From Albugo candida (Eukaryota > Oomycota > Peronosporomycetes > Albuginales > Albuginaceae), in the NCBI GenBank assembly GCA_905220665.1, contig CAJNAR010000171.1:62001-126000 (forward strand): a stretch of 64,000 nt of DNA, given 5' to 3'. Positions within the stretch are counted from its first letter, which is position 1. Every line of letters starts with the position of its first letter. Both the position numbers and the translations under genes were made by a program. Positions 13,408-23,400 of the stretch are shown piece by piece. A model generated the notes under the pieces. That model was given only the letters and a program-made list of their open reading frames with translations. It had not been told where the DNA came from and made no database searches.

Positions 13408-14640
13408 TCAGCGCTGAAAAAAGAATCGCGAAATTGAATGCATGTTTACGTCTTTAAGGGAATTGATTGTTCCATTGAGGATCATAAAAGACCCAACGAT
13501 TTGTGTTGTACGAATAGCCAAACCACGCGGTAGAATCAATGCTAATGCAGCTGCTGCCATAAAACGGGAGCGTGGCGAGATCGTATTGGGTACACGCGAT
13601 TCCGAGTGTCGGATAAAGTCTTCCATGTGAGCGATGTAGGACTTTTGCGGATTCATCAATTTGAGTGTCGATAGATTGTGCGGCACATGAGAGAAGTACC
13701 CGGCAACTACACCCGACATCATGCTGCCCAGAGCGTTGTTCAAAGCCGGGCTCGAAGTAACTGCCAGCCGTTCTTCGAAATAATCTGACAGCTGATTTAA
13801 TCCGACACCAAACATGATCTCACGTAACCCACGAGGAATCAAACCACGCATCCATCGAGTGTAGAGAGGCTCTGGATTCATGTGCCCAGCATTAAAAGCT
13901 TCTAGTAATCCACTAACCGGAGTCATAATGATTCCGGGTGCAATTGCTTCACCAAGTCGTACAAGCTCTGGATTTTCAAAATCATCGACGTCCACATATG
14001 TCTCCATTCCATGACGGATACCTTTGAAACCATTAATATAGACAACTCGTGTTGGTATCTGCATGCCCATATTCGGAAAGAGTGATGTTACAGGCTGGCC
14101 GGTGAGACGGGCATTCAGAAGCGAGTTCATCGCACTGCGATAAAAGCTTTCTACCGAGGCTGCAATCGACGTGACAAAGTAAGGTGTTGGTTTTGCGTGC
14201 TGTTCAAACAAAGGTGTTTGCAAAAGGGCAGCCTGCCGTCGTATTTCCTTTCCTAGACTCTGAATGATCTCTTTTGCTGCTGTTGGCTCACATATAACAG
14301 CATCCAAATCATTCGCTGCAACAGCATATCCTTCCACTGGAGTAAGACATCGACATGTCACGCCAGACGGGTCTTGAAGAAGCGCATGATTTGCTCCGAT
14401 CGCGTTTCCTACCGATATGATTCCTAAAAGATGTATCTGCCCGTCGATATCTTTACAGCTTTCGACTCGACCTTTTGACACAATCATCAGCTCTTTTTGT
14501 GGCTCGCCTTGATGGTACACGACTTGTCCTTTCTTGTACTTGACCTCTTTGGCAAGACCGCAAATCTTACGTAATGTCGCTTCCGTACAAAGTGAGAAGA
14601 TTCCGCAGGTTGCAGCGTGACGAATACACTCTTCAGACAT
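13408..14640 (-). CDS. Cyclic-nucleotide-binding-like domain fused to a mitochondrial-carrier-like C-terminus
   Basis: One ORF of 410 residues. Residues about 13-118 have the layout of a cNMP-binding beta-roll (YKKGQVVYHQGEPQKELMIV, then a LLGIISVGNAIGANHALL stretch). The phosphate-binding cassette, normally FGE...RAA, here reads IGANHALLQDPSGVT, so the key Glu and Arg are missing and nucleotide binding is doubtful. Residues about 185-400 contain amphipathic and hydrophobic segments with LYTRWMRGLIPRGLREIMF and ALGSMMSGVVAGYFSHVP, reminiscent of one SLC25-type carrier repeat, ending in a hydrophobic AAALALILPRGLAIR segment. This could be a membrane protein regulated by its beta-roll. The domain order is seen in the sequence. 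The carrier call is a resemblance only, since no full PX[DE]XX[KR] triplet set is present. Confidence 0.65.
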   Translation of the reverse strand: MSEECIRHAATCGIFSLCTEATLRKICGLAKEVKYKKGQVVYHQGEPQKELMIVSKGRVESCKDIDGQIHLLGIISVGNAIGANHALLQDPSGVTCRCLTPVEGYAVAANDLDAVICEPTAAKEIIQSLGKEIRRQAALLQTPLFEQHAKPTPYFVTSIAASVESFYRSAMNSLLNARLTGQPVTSLFPNMGMQIPTRVVYINGFKGIRHGMETYVDVDDFENPELVRLGEAIAPGIIMTPVSGLLEAFNAGHMNPEPLYTRWMRGLIPRGLREIMFGVGLNQLSDYFEERLAVTSSPALNNALGSMMSGVVAGYFSHVPHNLSTLKLMNPQKSYIAHMEDFIRHSESRVPNTISPRSRFMAAAALALILPRGLAIRTTQIVGSFMILNGTINSLKDVNMHSISRFFFQR

Positions 14641-14859
14641 TTGTTAGTATCAACTCTGTGACCGGAAGACAGTGCGCGATGAATAAGAAAGAATTACTGT
14701 CGCAAATGGCAGCGAAGGATTATTGTGTTATCAGCGTGTCTCAAAAAACAGAGTGCAAAAACGCAATCAGTAAAATGCGCGCGATATTGCTTATTTGTCG
14801 CCCTCAAAGCAGTAGCAGAGGGACTTGTATTCAGCACGTACACGGTGCTACTCCCATCT

Positions 14860-17800
14860 TCACATATTTTTTGTCATTTTGCCGGGTTGATGCTGTGCAG
14901 CAAGTTGCCGCGGGCTTAATATCTGTGTACGTCCCGCTCTATTGATACCAACAGGTTTTCGCTGAATTGTCTTTCTTTTGTAATCTCTCAATGTGGACAT
15001 TTCATCCAGACAGCCGCTTCCTGGGCTCTGTATTGGAGGAAGAATGAAATCCGCATGCTGATAGCTCGGCAAAAAATCCGATTGTGCATCCGCTTCTGTA
15101 TCGTCCGTCCCTACTGAAGCATCTTTTTTCAACTTGTTGATGTCTTTCTTCTGCTCGTTCTGCATTTTCATGTGTTCGATGATGGAAATGGCATCTTTCT
15201 CCATTCGGCGCTCTCGATCCTCATAATCCGCTGAAAATTTCCATTCTCGACGAACGAGATCGAAAACGCCTTGCATGAGCACACCTAAGCAATCTCCTTC
15301 CAACGACCATATCTTCACATGTCGATCAAACGATCCAGAAAGGATTTTCGTTCTATTGTGAAACAGCTGGATTGAATATATAATATCGTCGTGAGCTTTC
15401 CATCGATTTTGTAAACGCATCAATTTGCTATCTGTAATCAGCGAGTATCCATCTGGTAAATAAAATGACTCGCGTGGATCGCGTTTCTGAAAACTTTTCC
15501 ACTCCAAAGTCTTCTTCATTGTTCGCATTGCACCATCGACATTTGTTTGAAGTTTACGGCGCGGATTCGTGCATTTGTGCGGTGTTTGGAGTTTTTTGAT
15601 GTCGAAATTATTTTCCAATTTGGTAAGAACAGAGCGCAAGTCCCAAACACTCAGGAAACCAGTATCGTCTCCACTCGCCAATAGATAAGGATCAGAAATA
15701 CGTCTTTGATCTTCGGAATTTGGAGTGCTGTCGATCGCCACACATCGAATTGCGTTGACATTTTTCGACTTTATGCTGGAATGATTTTGGATACGATATA
15801 CGCATTTTCCTTTAAAGGCAGACGGCCGGGTAGCCCAAAAACAAATATTACCATCGCCATCTGTCGCGAGCAAAAGTGGATATGGATCGATGAATAGCAG
15901 CGATAGGATTCCACTGACGTGTCCGATGCAGGTTTGATCGAGCTGCCCAAATTCAAATGTCCATAACTGCAAAGATGCGTCCGAGGATCCCGATGCAATC
16001 ATTGAAAGATGACGAGAAAATGTCAAAGCAGAAATGTCGACAGTATGCCCACCACACAGCTGCCGAAGTAAGAGACCTTGTTCTGAATCGCTCTCATCAT
16101 GAATGTGGATTGAGCAATCCCATGAAGCGCTTATGACCATCATATGATCAGGACAGTAGCAGAGACAAGATACCTCTAATCTATGGGCTTTATTATCCAT
16201 TTCTCCGTATTCGAAACTCTTCATGTGTGATCCATTCAAGTAATTCAACGCCTCGATTCGACCATCTACACAGAATAATGACAGTTGTGGGGCTTATCGG
16301 ACGACTTAAGGTCTACCGTGATTGCCAACAAGTATTTTCCTTTGACGAGCATCCAAACACACACTCGTCACGTCAGCTTGACTCACGTTTCTACACCGCC
16401 AACGTAAATCTCGTCATCAAGCTTTCAAGGACATTCAGCAGAATCGTATAGAGATACCGATAAACACGAACAATTCGACCTGACTGAGCGTCCCAAATTT
16501 TGATATCACGTCCCGCTGCCGTAAGAAATGAAAGCGATGTGGAGTTGTACAAAGCACAAATTATTGGATGATCGTCCGTCAGTTTTGGATGCTCCAGCTT
16601 AGCATAATCGAATCGAACCAGCTACGAGCAGCCAAAATCATTTCGTAACGCAATGATCCGGTTGTAGACGTCAATACCTTTTTTCCACCAGCAACAATCT
16701 GCTTCTTGGGCGTGATCATCGCGATTTCGTTGATGGCGCCAATGCTTTCAGCTGTGAATGTTTGTACACATCCAAAGTTTCGTACATCCCAAACTTTGAA
16801 GATTCCGTCAACATCCGCGGTGATCATTTTCGGCGTATTTTCCACCATTTCGACGCCACATAAACTGTTGTTGTGTCCATGTAGGCGAGATATTAATTGC
16901 TTTACGTATGGATTCCATACAAATACGTCAAAGTCAAATCCTGCTGACATAAGAACGCGATATTCTGCCGAGTAAGCCAGTGATCGTACTCCTTTCTTAT
17001 GTCCCTGCAGTATCTGCCGTATTTTTCCCGTATTGACATCCCAAAGACGAATACTTCGATCCATACTCGCAGACGCAAGTGATTCCAGCGTCGGAATCTA
17101 TACAAGACGAACTGCATTTATTCTGCCGAAAATGTCAAAATCAAGCTATACATTCAAGAGGTCGAGAACGGCATCATCATGAGAGCGTGCGAGTGCCCTT
17201 CCATTCTTCTCTCCTCCCATTCGATATTTTTCCTCCATAGTGTCAGTGTCCCAAGCATACACAATGCCAGAAGCTCCCTAATATGTCATGGTTCATGAAT
17301 ATTCAAATAGATCTCAGGATCAGACGTAGTGCTTACAGCTGAATACATTGTATCAGAGTCTGGATAACATTGTAAACAATTTTGTGATGTTGAGATATGG
17401 TAGCCTTTGACGAGGCGAAGGGATGTGTCGTCATAAAAGCGGATTTGCAAATCGGATGAAGAAATCGCGTATTGCTGAGCCTGCAGATCGTATTGGTGAT
17501 CGATTATTCTAGCACAGCACTCTTGACACATACACGAGGAAGATGCTCCGCGCAAAGGATAAATTCATGCGGGCTTTTTATCGTCGCCTGAAGCTCACAT
17601 TGAGTATCGTACAGCTTTAAAATCGGACTTGCGCTTTCGGTGATTGCGATGACATTCTTGGATGGAAAGTAATAAAGCTATCCGATGAAGAAATGCTCAA
17701 GTCTTACACGAAGAGATCAACACTTGATTCAAGACAAAGCTGCTGACATGCTCAATCGACGTGTTATGCTTGGAAGACTCTTCTTTCGGTACGTGATAGT

Positions 17801-18356
17801 AATGATGAAGCGAATCAAATTGCTGATTTTTTGACATTAGACCTGTTTCAACAATAAACGATGTGAATTCTTTCCACTCTAAAGTGCCATCGCCGTTGAT
17901 GTCAATTTGTGCGAACAAGTCACATAAATTTGCGATTAATTCTGGTTCACTCAGCATTTTCAGTCTGATTTTTCTATCGGACGCGGATAGAGCCTGCACA
18001 AAGTCCACCATGACTTGAACAAATTCAACAAGTGTCAATCCTTTTTTCTTCTTATCGAATTCCTTTTGGAGTATTGAGATCTATGATACATATAGGACAT
18101 ATCGCAATTCTACAGTGTCTCTTGTGAGCGAATTCAGACCTTTTGCATATCCAAAAGCATCATAACGTCCATCGTGAAGCCCTTCTCGGGATCGTGGGCA
18201 TATGTGAGATTCGTTATGGGATTTCTATAGACCGATAGTGAGTGAATCTCTGACGGAGTGACATCAACGCGATATAAACAACTCCTTCATTTCGTTGACT
18301 TGAGTCAGGGCGAATGACGCTGCAGTCGAATCTGGCGACGTGTCATCCGATTGCAT
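14860..18356 (-). CDS. EF-hand / WD40-repeat protein, copy B
   Basis: The ATG at 18356 opens MQSDDTSPDSTAASFALTQ. Short exons follow (one ending MDVMMLLDMQK near 18140), then 18085..about 17700 with the EF-hand loop DINGDGTLEWKEF. Scattered WD40 exons lie at about 17690-17110, 17064..about 16440 and 16260..14860. WD40 motifs include MDRSIRLWDVNTGK, AGFDFDVFVWNP and SGSFDRHVKIWSLEGDC. The order of EF-hand, blades and a basic low-complexity tail matches copy A at 2190-6519, including the shared phrase IDINGD and a matching final-blade sequence (RWKAHDDIIYSI here, FWKAHDERIESI in copy A). Individual splice joins in 16260-16620 and 17100-17700 were not resolved. The 5' flank is a divergent intergenic region with the ubiquitin-like gene. 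Confidence 0.75.
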
Positions 18357-18833
18357 GCTCGTGTCTATTTATCTATTTTAGACAGAAATTCAGAGAATAA
18401 CTTTTATCAAGTCGAGTGTGACTTTATGGACGTGAAATATTAACTTGCACCGATACACAGACTGATCGATTACGAATGCAGCGGATACTGTGTGAAGTAG
18501 TAAGCGGTCATAGATAAGAATCAGTCAAGCGCCCATGATTGGAGCTTTCTTGCGTACTCGACAAGCGAGAGAAATGCTACTTGTTACGCTATACATTTGC
18601 CGGTTTGATGGAAGATATCTTTCGTTTTTGTGCAGGATTACGTTCTGAAGCTGTCATGCTATACTATAAGTTTGATCGTAGTACCTTAAATGCACAGTGA
18701 GATGGCTTTAGTTTTCATAAGTGCTTCGCCGTCGGAAACTTCGAGAAGGAAAATAGGCCTTTATACAATGATTCCCTCTTTAAAGGAATAGCCGGAATTG
18801 AGTTCTCAGGTGAAACAGCTAATCTTGTTTGCA
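18357..18833. promoter_or_regulatory. Divergent intergenic region (putative shared promoter)
   Basis: About 475 bp separate two start codons pointing away from each other (EF-hand/WD40 copy B on minus, ubiquitin-like protein on plus). By position it must carry both promoters. I see no clear TATA box or initiator that I would defend. Confidence 0.4.
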
Positions 18834-20588
18834 ATGCAAGAATTTGATTCAGAAGCTTCTCTCTGCACTCAGGTACACACCGATACCCAACCTCCAGAAT
18901 ACATGGAAATGGTGGAGAGCTCCGGAACCGTAATAAATGACGCTGAAAATATGCAACAACGTAGTGAGACAACGATGATGGCAATTGAAGACCATGAAGA
19001 TGATAACAATGTCGATGTGCAGATAAAGTTCCTGGGAGATGATCGCTTGTCACTGCAATGTAAATCCGATATACATATATCCGCACTCAAAGAACGTGTT
19101 TTGGAAGCGAAATCCATGCAAGAAGAAGCTTCCGACAATATGTACGATGAATCAAGAAGAAGTGCGCCATTACGACTTATTTACAAAGGAAGAGTTCTGA
19201 AAAATGATCAACTCCTGCAATCTTATAATTTCAATTCTGGTGATACTATTCACGCAGTCTTCGGACTGCCCAATCGGAACACGGCTGGAAATGCTCAAGA
19301 CGCAGAAAATACGAATTCTGCACCCCAAAACGAGCCAGCAAGTGAGAGCACCGCGCCAAATCCCAACGCTAATGGAAACGGTCAAAACGCATTCTTCCAG
19401 AGCTTTGGAGATGGCGTAATGATGGGACAAATTGATATTGGGGCAAATGAAGGGAGCACCATGCCGGAGTGGAATACACTATTCGGATCTATACTCTCAG
19501 GTTTACAAAACGCGAGTGGAAACGGTCCAACCGTAGCGAATATCAGGCTTTTTACCGATGGTGCAAATGATATGATGAACGGTATCATGATGAATGAAGG
19601 AGGATCGGCTCTGGATACGAGTACAAACCAACAGACACAAGGTAATTCCGCTGAGGCTGCACACACGGTAGAAGCGAGCGGTACAACGGAAACAACGCAA
19701 TCCGATAGAAGTAATCCGGGCGGTCAGAATGTTAATGATTCGGATCAGGGAACCCAAACTCCATCATTGGAATCTCGAGCCGCTTCTGTGTTGAATCAAG
19801 CGGCTAGTATTCGACGATCTATTCCACCGCTAGAACTCAACCCGTTGACCCGTCCAGCGGAATTGTCGTCGGAATTGTACACGATGGGCAATGCTTTTCG
19901 AGAGGCTGGCGATACCTTTCTTGCGATTCATCGGCAGCTTCAATTTCTTTCAGCTCGTTTCTTACAAGCACATCGTTTGACGGTGAATGAGCAAACTCGT
20001 CTGCACAATAGAGTGCAACGATTGATTCCATCTTTACGCGGCGTTCAGTCACTCGCTGGTGGCTTGGCGACAACACTCGAAAGCAGTCCGTTTAATACTT
20101 CGACAACGCAGCCTGAAGCGCGCTCAAGTACTGGTGGTGATGGCGCTCATGCACAAGGTGTTGTGTCCATAAGACTTCGACCTGTTACGAATGTAGTGGG
20201 ACAGGATCAAGCTGGAGCCCAGGTTTTACAAGGAAACGAAGACAATGCGATGGTACGTTTCATGACAGCAATGCTTTCAGGTGCGGTTCAAAATGCACAG
20301 TCGAGTACGCCTGCTACTGCGTCAGAAAGCACTCAATCGGAAGCAGCGCCTCCTAATACTTCACTGGCCTCCGAAACAACAGCCAACACCACTGAATTGG
20401 ATGAGCACAGCGAGACTTCTCCACCAGATACGGATGATATATTGAGTGATTCTTTGAATGCTGTGGCCGATCGGGTACATCATATTACTGAGAATCAAGA
20501 GTTATCATCCAAGGAAGTGTTTGCAAGCGTCTATGAGGTTTTGTCGGATGCACTAAAGAAGCATTCGTCAAGCAACGTACGCTCGTAA
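18834..20588 (+). CDS. Ubiquitin-like-domain protein with long low-complexity region
   Basis: The first ATG of the frame is at 18834, giving 584 residues; an in-frame TTG 12 codons earlier is not used. Residues about 60-145 form a ubiquitin-like domain (VDVQIKFLGDDRLSLQCKSD, then LRLIYKGRVLKNDQLLQSYN, then DTIHAVF), which closely follows the ubiquitin strand order. The middle is rich in Asn, Gln, Thr, Ser and Ala. A helical block near residues 335-425 (ELYTMGNAFREAGDTFLAI, FLSARFLQAHRL) and a short C-terminal helix follow. The layout is like BAG6/Scythe or other shuttle and membrane quality-control proteins that receive clients through the ubiquitin-like domain. No UBA or BAG domain is certain, so the specific orthologue is left open. 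Confidence 0.75.
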   Translation: MQEFDSEASLCTQVHTDTQPPEYMEMVESSGTVINDAENMQQRSETTMMAIEDHEDDNNVDVQIKFLGDDRLSLQCKSDIHISALKERVLEAKSMQEEASDNMYDESRRSAPLRLIYKGRVLKNDQLLQSYNFNSGDTIHAVFGLPNRNTAGNAQDAENTNSAPQNEPASESTAPNPNANGNGQNAFFQSFGDGVMMGQIDIGANEGSTMPEWNTLFGSILSGLQNASGNGPTVANIRLFTDGANDMMNGIMMNEGGSALDTSTNQQTQGNSAEAAHTVEASGTTETTQSDRSNPGGQNVNDSDQGTQTPSLESRAASVLNQAASIRRSIPPLELNPLTRPAELSSELYTMGNAFREAGDTFLAIHRQLQFLSARFLQAHRLTVNEQTRLHNRVQRLIPSLRGVQSLAGGLATTLESSPFNTSTTQPEARSSTGGDGAHAQGVVSIRLRPVTNVVGQDQAGAQVLQGNEDNAMVRFMTAMLSGAVQNAQSSTPATASESTQSEAAPPNTSLASETTANTTELDEHSETSPPDTDDILSDSLNAVADRVHHITENQELSSKEVFASVYEVLSDALKKHSSSNVRS

Positions 20589-20689
20589 AATTGCATTGCC
20601 ACATCGAAATTTACAATTTGTTGTAGGAAAGCATTTGTACCGAGTTACAAAGTCGAATTCTCCTGGCTTTGGTACGTACGCATTTACGT

Positions 20690-20953
20690 TCAGCATGTGC
20701 CTTCGTCTAAACTCCGATCACTAGCAACAAGCGTCCGCGCAGCAAAGTTTTCCCAATCTCGCATCCGACTCGCTATTTCTCGGGCTTTTGCACACAACGG
20801 TACAGCATCTGCTTCACATATGTGTGCAGCGAGATGGGCAAACTTCCGTTGACGCATTCCGGTACCTTTGTATTGATTTCTTGTTGTGACATACTCATTG
20901 ACCGATTCCGTAGACAAACGTGCCAACACCTTTGCGGTACCATCTTTTGGCAT
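20690..20953 (-). CDS. Small conserved-looking ORF, function unknown
   Basis: From the ATG at 20953 the frame encodes about 87 residues, rich in Arg, Ala and Lys, with a helical middle (KFAHLAAHICEADAVPLC, then AREIASRMRDWENFAAR). The frame is open upstream to about 21016 but has no ATG there. A short intron linking an upstream ATG near 21010 to this exon is possible (GTTCCT...GTTCAG, 41 nt). I do not recognise the family. It lies between the ubiquitin-like gene (convergent) and NOP10 (same strand). Confidence 0.4.
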   Translation of the reverse strand: MPKDGTAKVLARLSTESVNEYVTTRNQYKGTGMRQRKFAHLAAHICEADAVPLCAKAREIASRMRDWENFAARTLVASDRSLDEGTC

Positions 20954-21162
20954 TTTCTGAACGCCAACGATCAAAACATTGCTCCAGTGAAAGGAACAGC
21001 CGATATCATTGTGCAAATAGTGCTCTCTATAACTTCATCTGCCTCTCTGCAGCGATTCGGCGAAAAACTGCACAATTGGATCGTTCTTTATTTGGATGCG
21101 ATGATGGCGATAGCGCGTTAGATAAAGTCTTAGAATTTGCTATACATTTTGATCTGATTGTA

Positions 21163-21416
21163 TTAAAGTAACGTATCGGGTGATTGAGTCGGTAAAAGAC
21201 CGAATCGCTTCTTGCAAATAATGCGCTCCTTTGAAAATTTATCGTCAGGTGAGAAACGTGCGGGATGTGCGGATTGTGTTGGTGTTCCTTGCACGTCCAT
21301 TTTCTATGAATCACAAAGCGATTAAATAAATAGACCGGGCAAAGAGCAAACAGGTACGGTACCTGAAGCGTGTAAACGCGCTTTCCATCGCTGCCAATGT
21401 AATACATGAGATGCAT
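21163..21416 (-). CDS. NOP10: H/ACA ribonucleoprotein subunit NOP10
   Basis: Two exons, 21416..21363 (18 codons) and 21303..21163, are joined across a 59-nt intron (GTACCG...TTCATAG) and give exactly 64 residues, the usual length of NOP10. The start [18 protein letters not shown] matches the family's opening strand pair. The second exon carries [18 protein letters not shown] and [10 protein letters not shown], the conserved linker and C-terminal helix. NOP10 binds the pseudouridine synthase dyskerin (Cbf5) in box H/ACA particles that modify rRNA and snRNA in the nucleolus. The protein would be missed by an annotation that ignores 18-codon exons. Confidence 0.93.
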
Positions 21417-21645
21417 TTTTCTTTTTAACTAGGAAACCCCTTTGTGCGATATAATCGATGAATAAAAACAATGGTTTTATGAAGGATATGAAAAAACAAG
21501 TCACTGGTTCGCAAAAGATTACCTCGCTTAAATACGATTCTACGATCAAGGAAGAAAGTATCTAAATACTGCTTCTCCCTTTGCTATTGTGCTCATTCCC
21601 GCGCAAATACCATTTTTTCAGAGCTAATTACTTTGGACGACAGCT

Positions 21646-22503
21646 ATGGTGCGTATAGCTTACGATTTTGAAAAAGAAAAAGAGCTTAGTGCTCATTAAA
21701 ACCATCGCAATTGAGATACTTACAATATCTCTTCCGAATTTTAGGCGCAACAAATGCCCGAATTCAAACTTATTCTTGTTGGGGACGGAGGCGTTGGTAA
21801 AACCACTTTTGTCAAACGTCATTTGACTGGAGAGTTTGAGAAAAAATACGTTGGTTCGTTGTCAATGCAGAGTATTCATTCTGCCTGAATTCTGATCCGT
21901 TTCGTCTCATTTACAGCAACATTGGGCGTGGAAGTACACCCTCTGGTGTTTCACACCAATTTCGGACCCATTCGATTTAATTGCTGGGACACTGCAGGAC
22001 AAGAAAAGTTTGGTGGACTGCGTGATGGTTACTACATTCAAGGTCAATGTGCTATCATCATGTTCGATGTGACGTCCCGAATCACATACAAAAATGTTCC
22101 AAATTGGTATCGTGATCTCGTCCGAGTCTGCGAAAACATTCCGATTGTGTTGTGTGGCAACAAAGTCGAAGTAAAAGATCGTAAAGTGAAAGCCAAGCAG
22201 ATCACATTCCACCGGAAAAAGAATTTACAATATTACGATTGTTCCGCAAAGTCAAACTATCAGTTTGAAAAACCGTTTTTGTGGCTTGCCCGGAAGCTCG
22301 TCGGGTAAGTGAAACCAAGTGAGATATTTACTATAGACTCACATGACTCTTTGAGCAGTGATAACAACTTGACGTTTGTTGAGGCTCCTGCGCTAGCACC
22401 ACCTGAAGTGACCATCACACAAGAACAAATCAACCAGATTGAGGCAGACAATCGTGCAGCCGCGCTACAACTGCCGCTTCCAGATGAAGATGAAGATCTT
22501 TGA
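21646..22503 (+). CDS. RAN: Ran GTPase
   Basis: Four exons: 21646..21648 (only the ATG), 21745..21853, 21917..22304 and 22359..22503, all with GT..AG introns and consistent phase. The protein starts [17 protein letters not shown], the usual Ran opening. The P-loop [10 protein letters not shown], switch [19 protein letters not shown], the guanine-specificity residues in [12 protein letters not shown] and the [10 protein letters not shown] loop are intact, and the acidic tail DEDEDL closes the protein. Ran drives direction of nuclear transport and spindle assembly by its GTP/GDP gradient. The one-codon first exon is required to recover the MAQQ start; beginning at the internal ATG (21754) would lose four residues. 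Confidence 0.95.
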
Positions 22504-22730
22504 TTACTCGTTTGATATTTTACAATCTGAAAGACGCAGACAATCATTTTTGTCTGGATTAGATTTATATATCAATCTCTTGCTATTTCGTTACGACGCT
22601 GTTCACTTTTGCGTCTCAGATTGTACCAGAATATTCTTTGCACAAGCGCGCAGACTTTGCACCTGTACCACGTGGATCGAGAATCTCTTGATGCCCTTGG
22701 CTCGGATTATCTGAAAGATGTAATCTGTTC

Positions 22731-23135
22731 TTACTCTTCATCAACTGGAAAAGACAAAAGTCTTTTGTTATCAAGTTTCGGAATGTTTGCCTGTGGCCGT
22801 GTAAGACATTTTTTGTTAGAAGATGGCTTCTTTCGCTTACGTGTGCATTCACTTTGCGTGCTATCTCTCTTTTCGGTATCAGCTCGAACAAACTCCTCGA
22901 TCGCCGCCTTTTGTACCTCATCAAGCTCATCATCCTCTTCCTCGGTCGTTGCGACTGCAAACTTTGCCATTATAGCTGGTGGTGCCTGAAATTCCTGGAG
23001 AAATTTCGGAATGACACGATTAAACTTCAGACTGCTATCTCTCGATTTCGACCCTTTTTTATACGATTGATCGTCTCCTTCTTTCCCTCCCATGCCACGA
23101 AAGCTCCCATCTTGACGCCACAGATCATCTTCCAT
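22731..23135 (-). CDS. DUF4604 / KIAA1143-like protein
   Basis: A single exon of 134 residues starts at the ATG 23135. A conserved-looking motif FNRVIPKFLQEFQ near residue 38, an acidic run (ATTEEEDDELDEVQK) and the ending KRLLSFPVDEE match the outline of the small eukaryotic DUF4604 family (human KIAA1143), which also ends in LLSF followed by acidic residues. The protein is highly charged and probably disordered, and no biochemical role is established for the family to my knowledge. It is convergent with Ran, with about 225 bp between the two stop codons. Confidence 0.7.
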   Translation of the reverse strand: MEDDLWRQDGSFRGMGGKEGDDQSYKKGSKSRDSSLKFNRVIPKFLQEFQAPPAIMAKFAVATTEEEDDELDEVQKAAIEEFVRADTEKRDSTQSECTRKRKKPSSNKKCLTRPQANIPKLDNKRLLSFPVDEE

Positions 23136-23400
23136 CGTCCACTACTATAGTGTGTGGCAACACTATTCCCATGCCGCACACATTTGTCAGCTATCTACAT
23201 GCACATCGCTACAAGCTCTTGTTCACCGCTCAAGGCATAGCCACATGCTTCATCATCCACCATCGAATCAATCACGATATCCCCGACGCGCGTATATCAC
23301 AGGCTCACGAACCTCCATGCGAAGAGAACGCAACTTCAGCCGAAATCCGCTGAACAAGAACTCAAGTCTATGACTATAATACAATTTGTGACCTCTTTGA

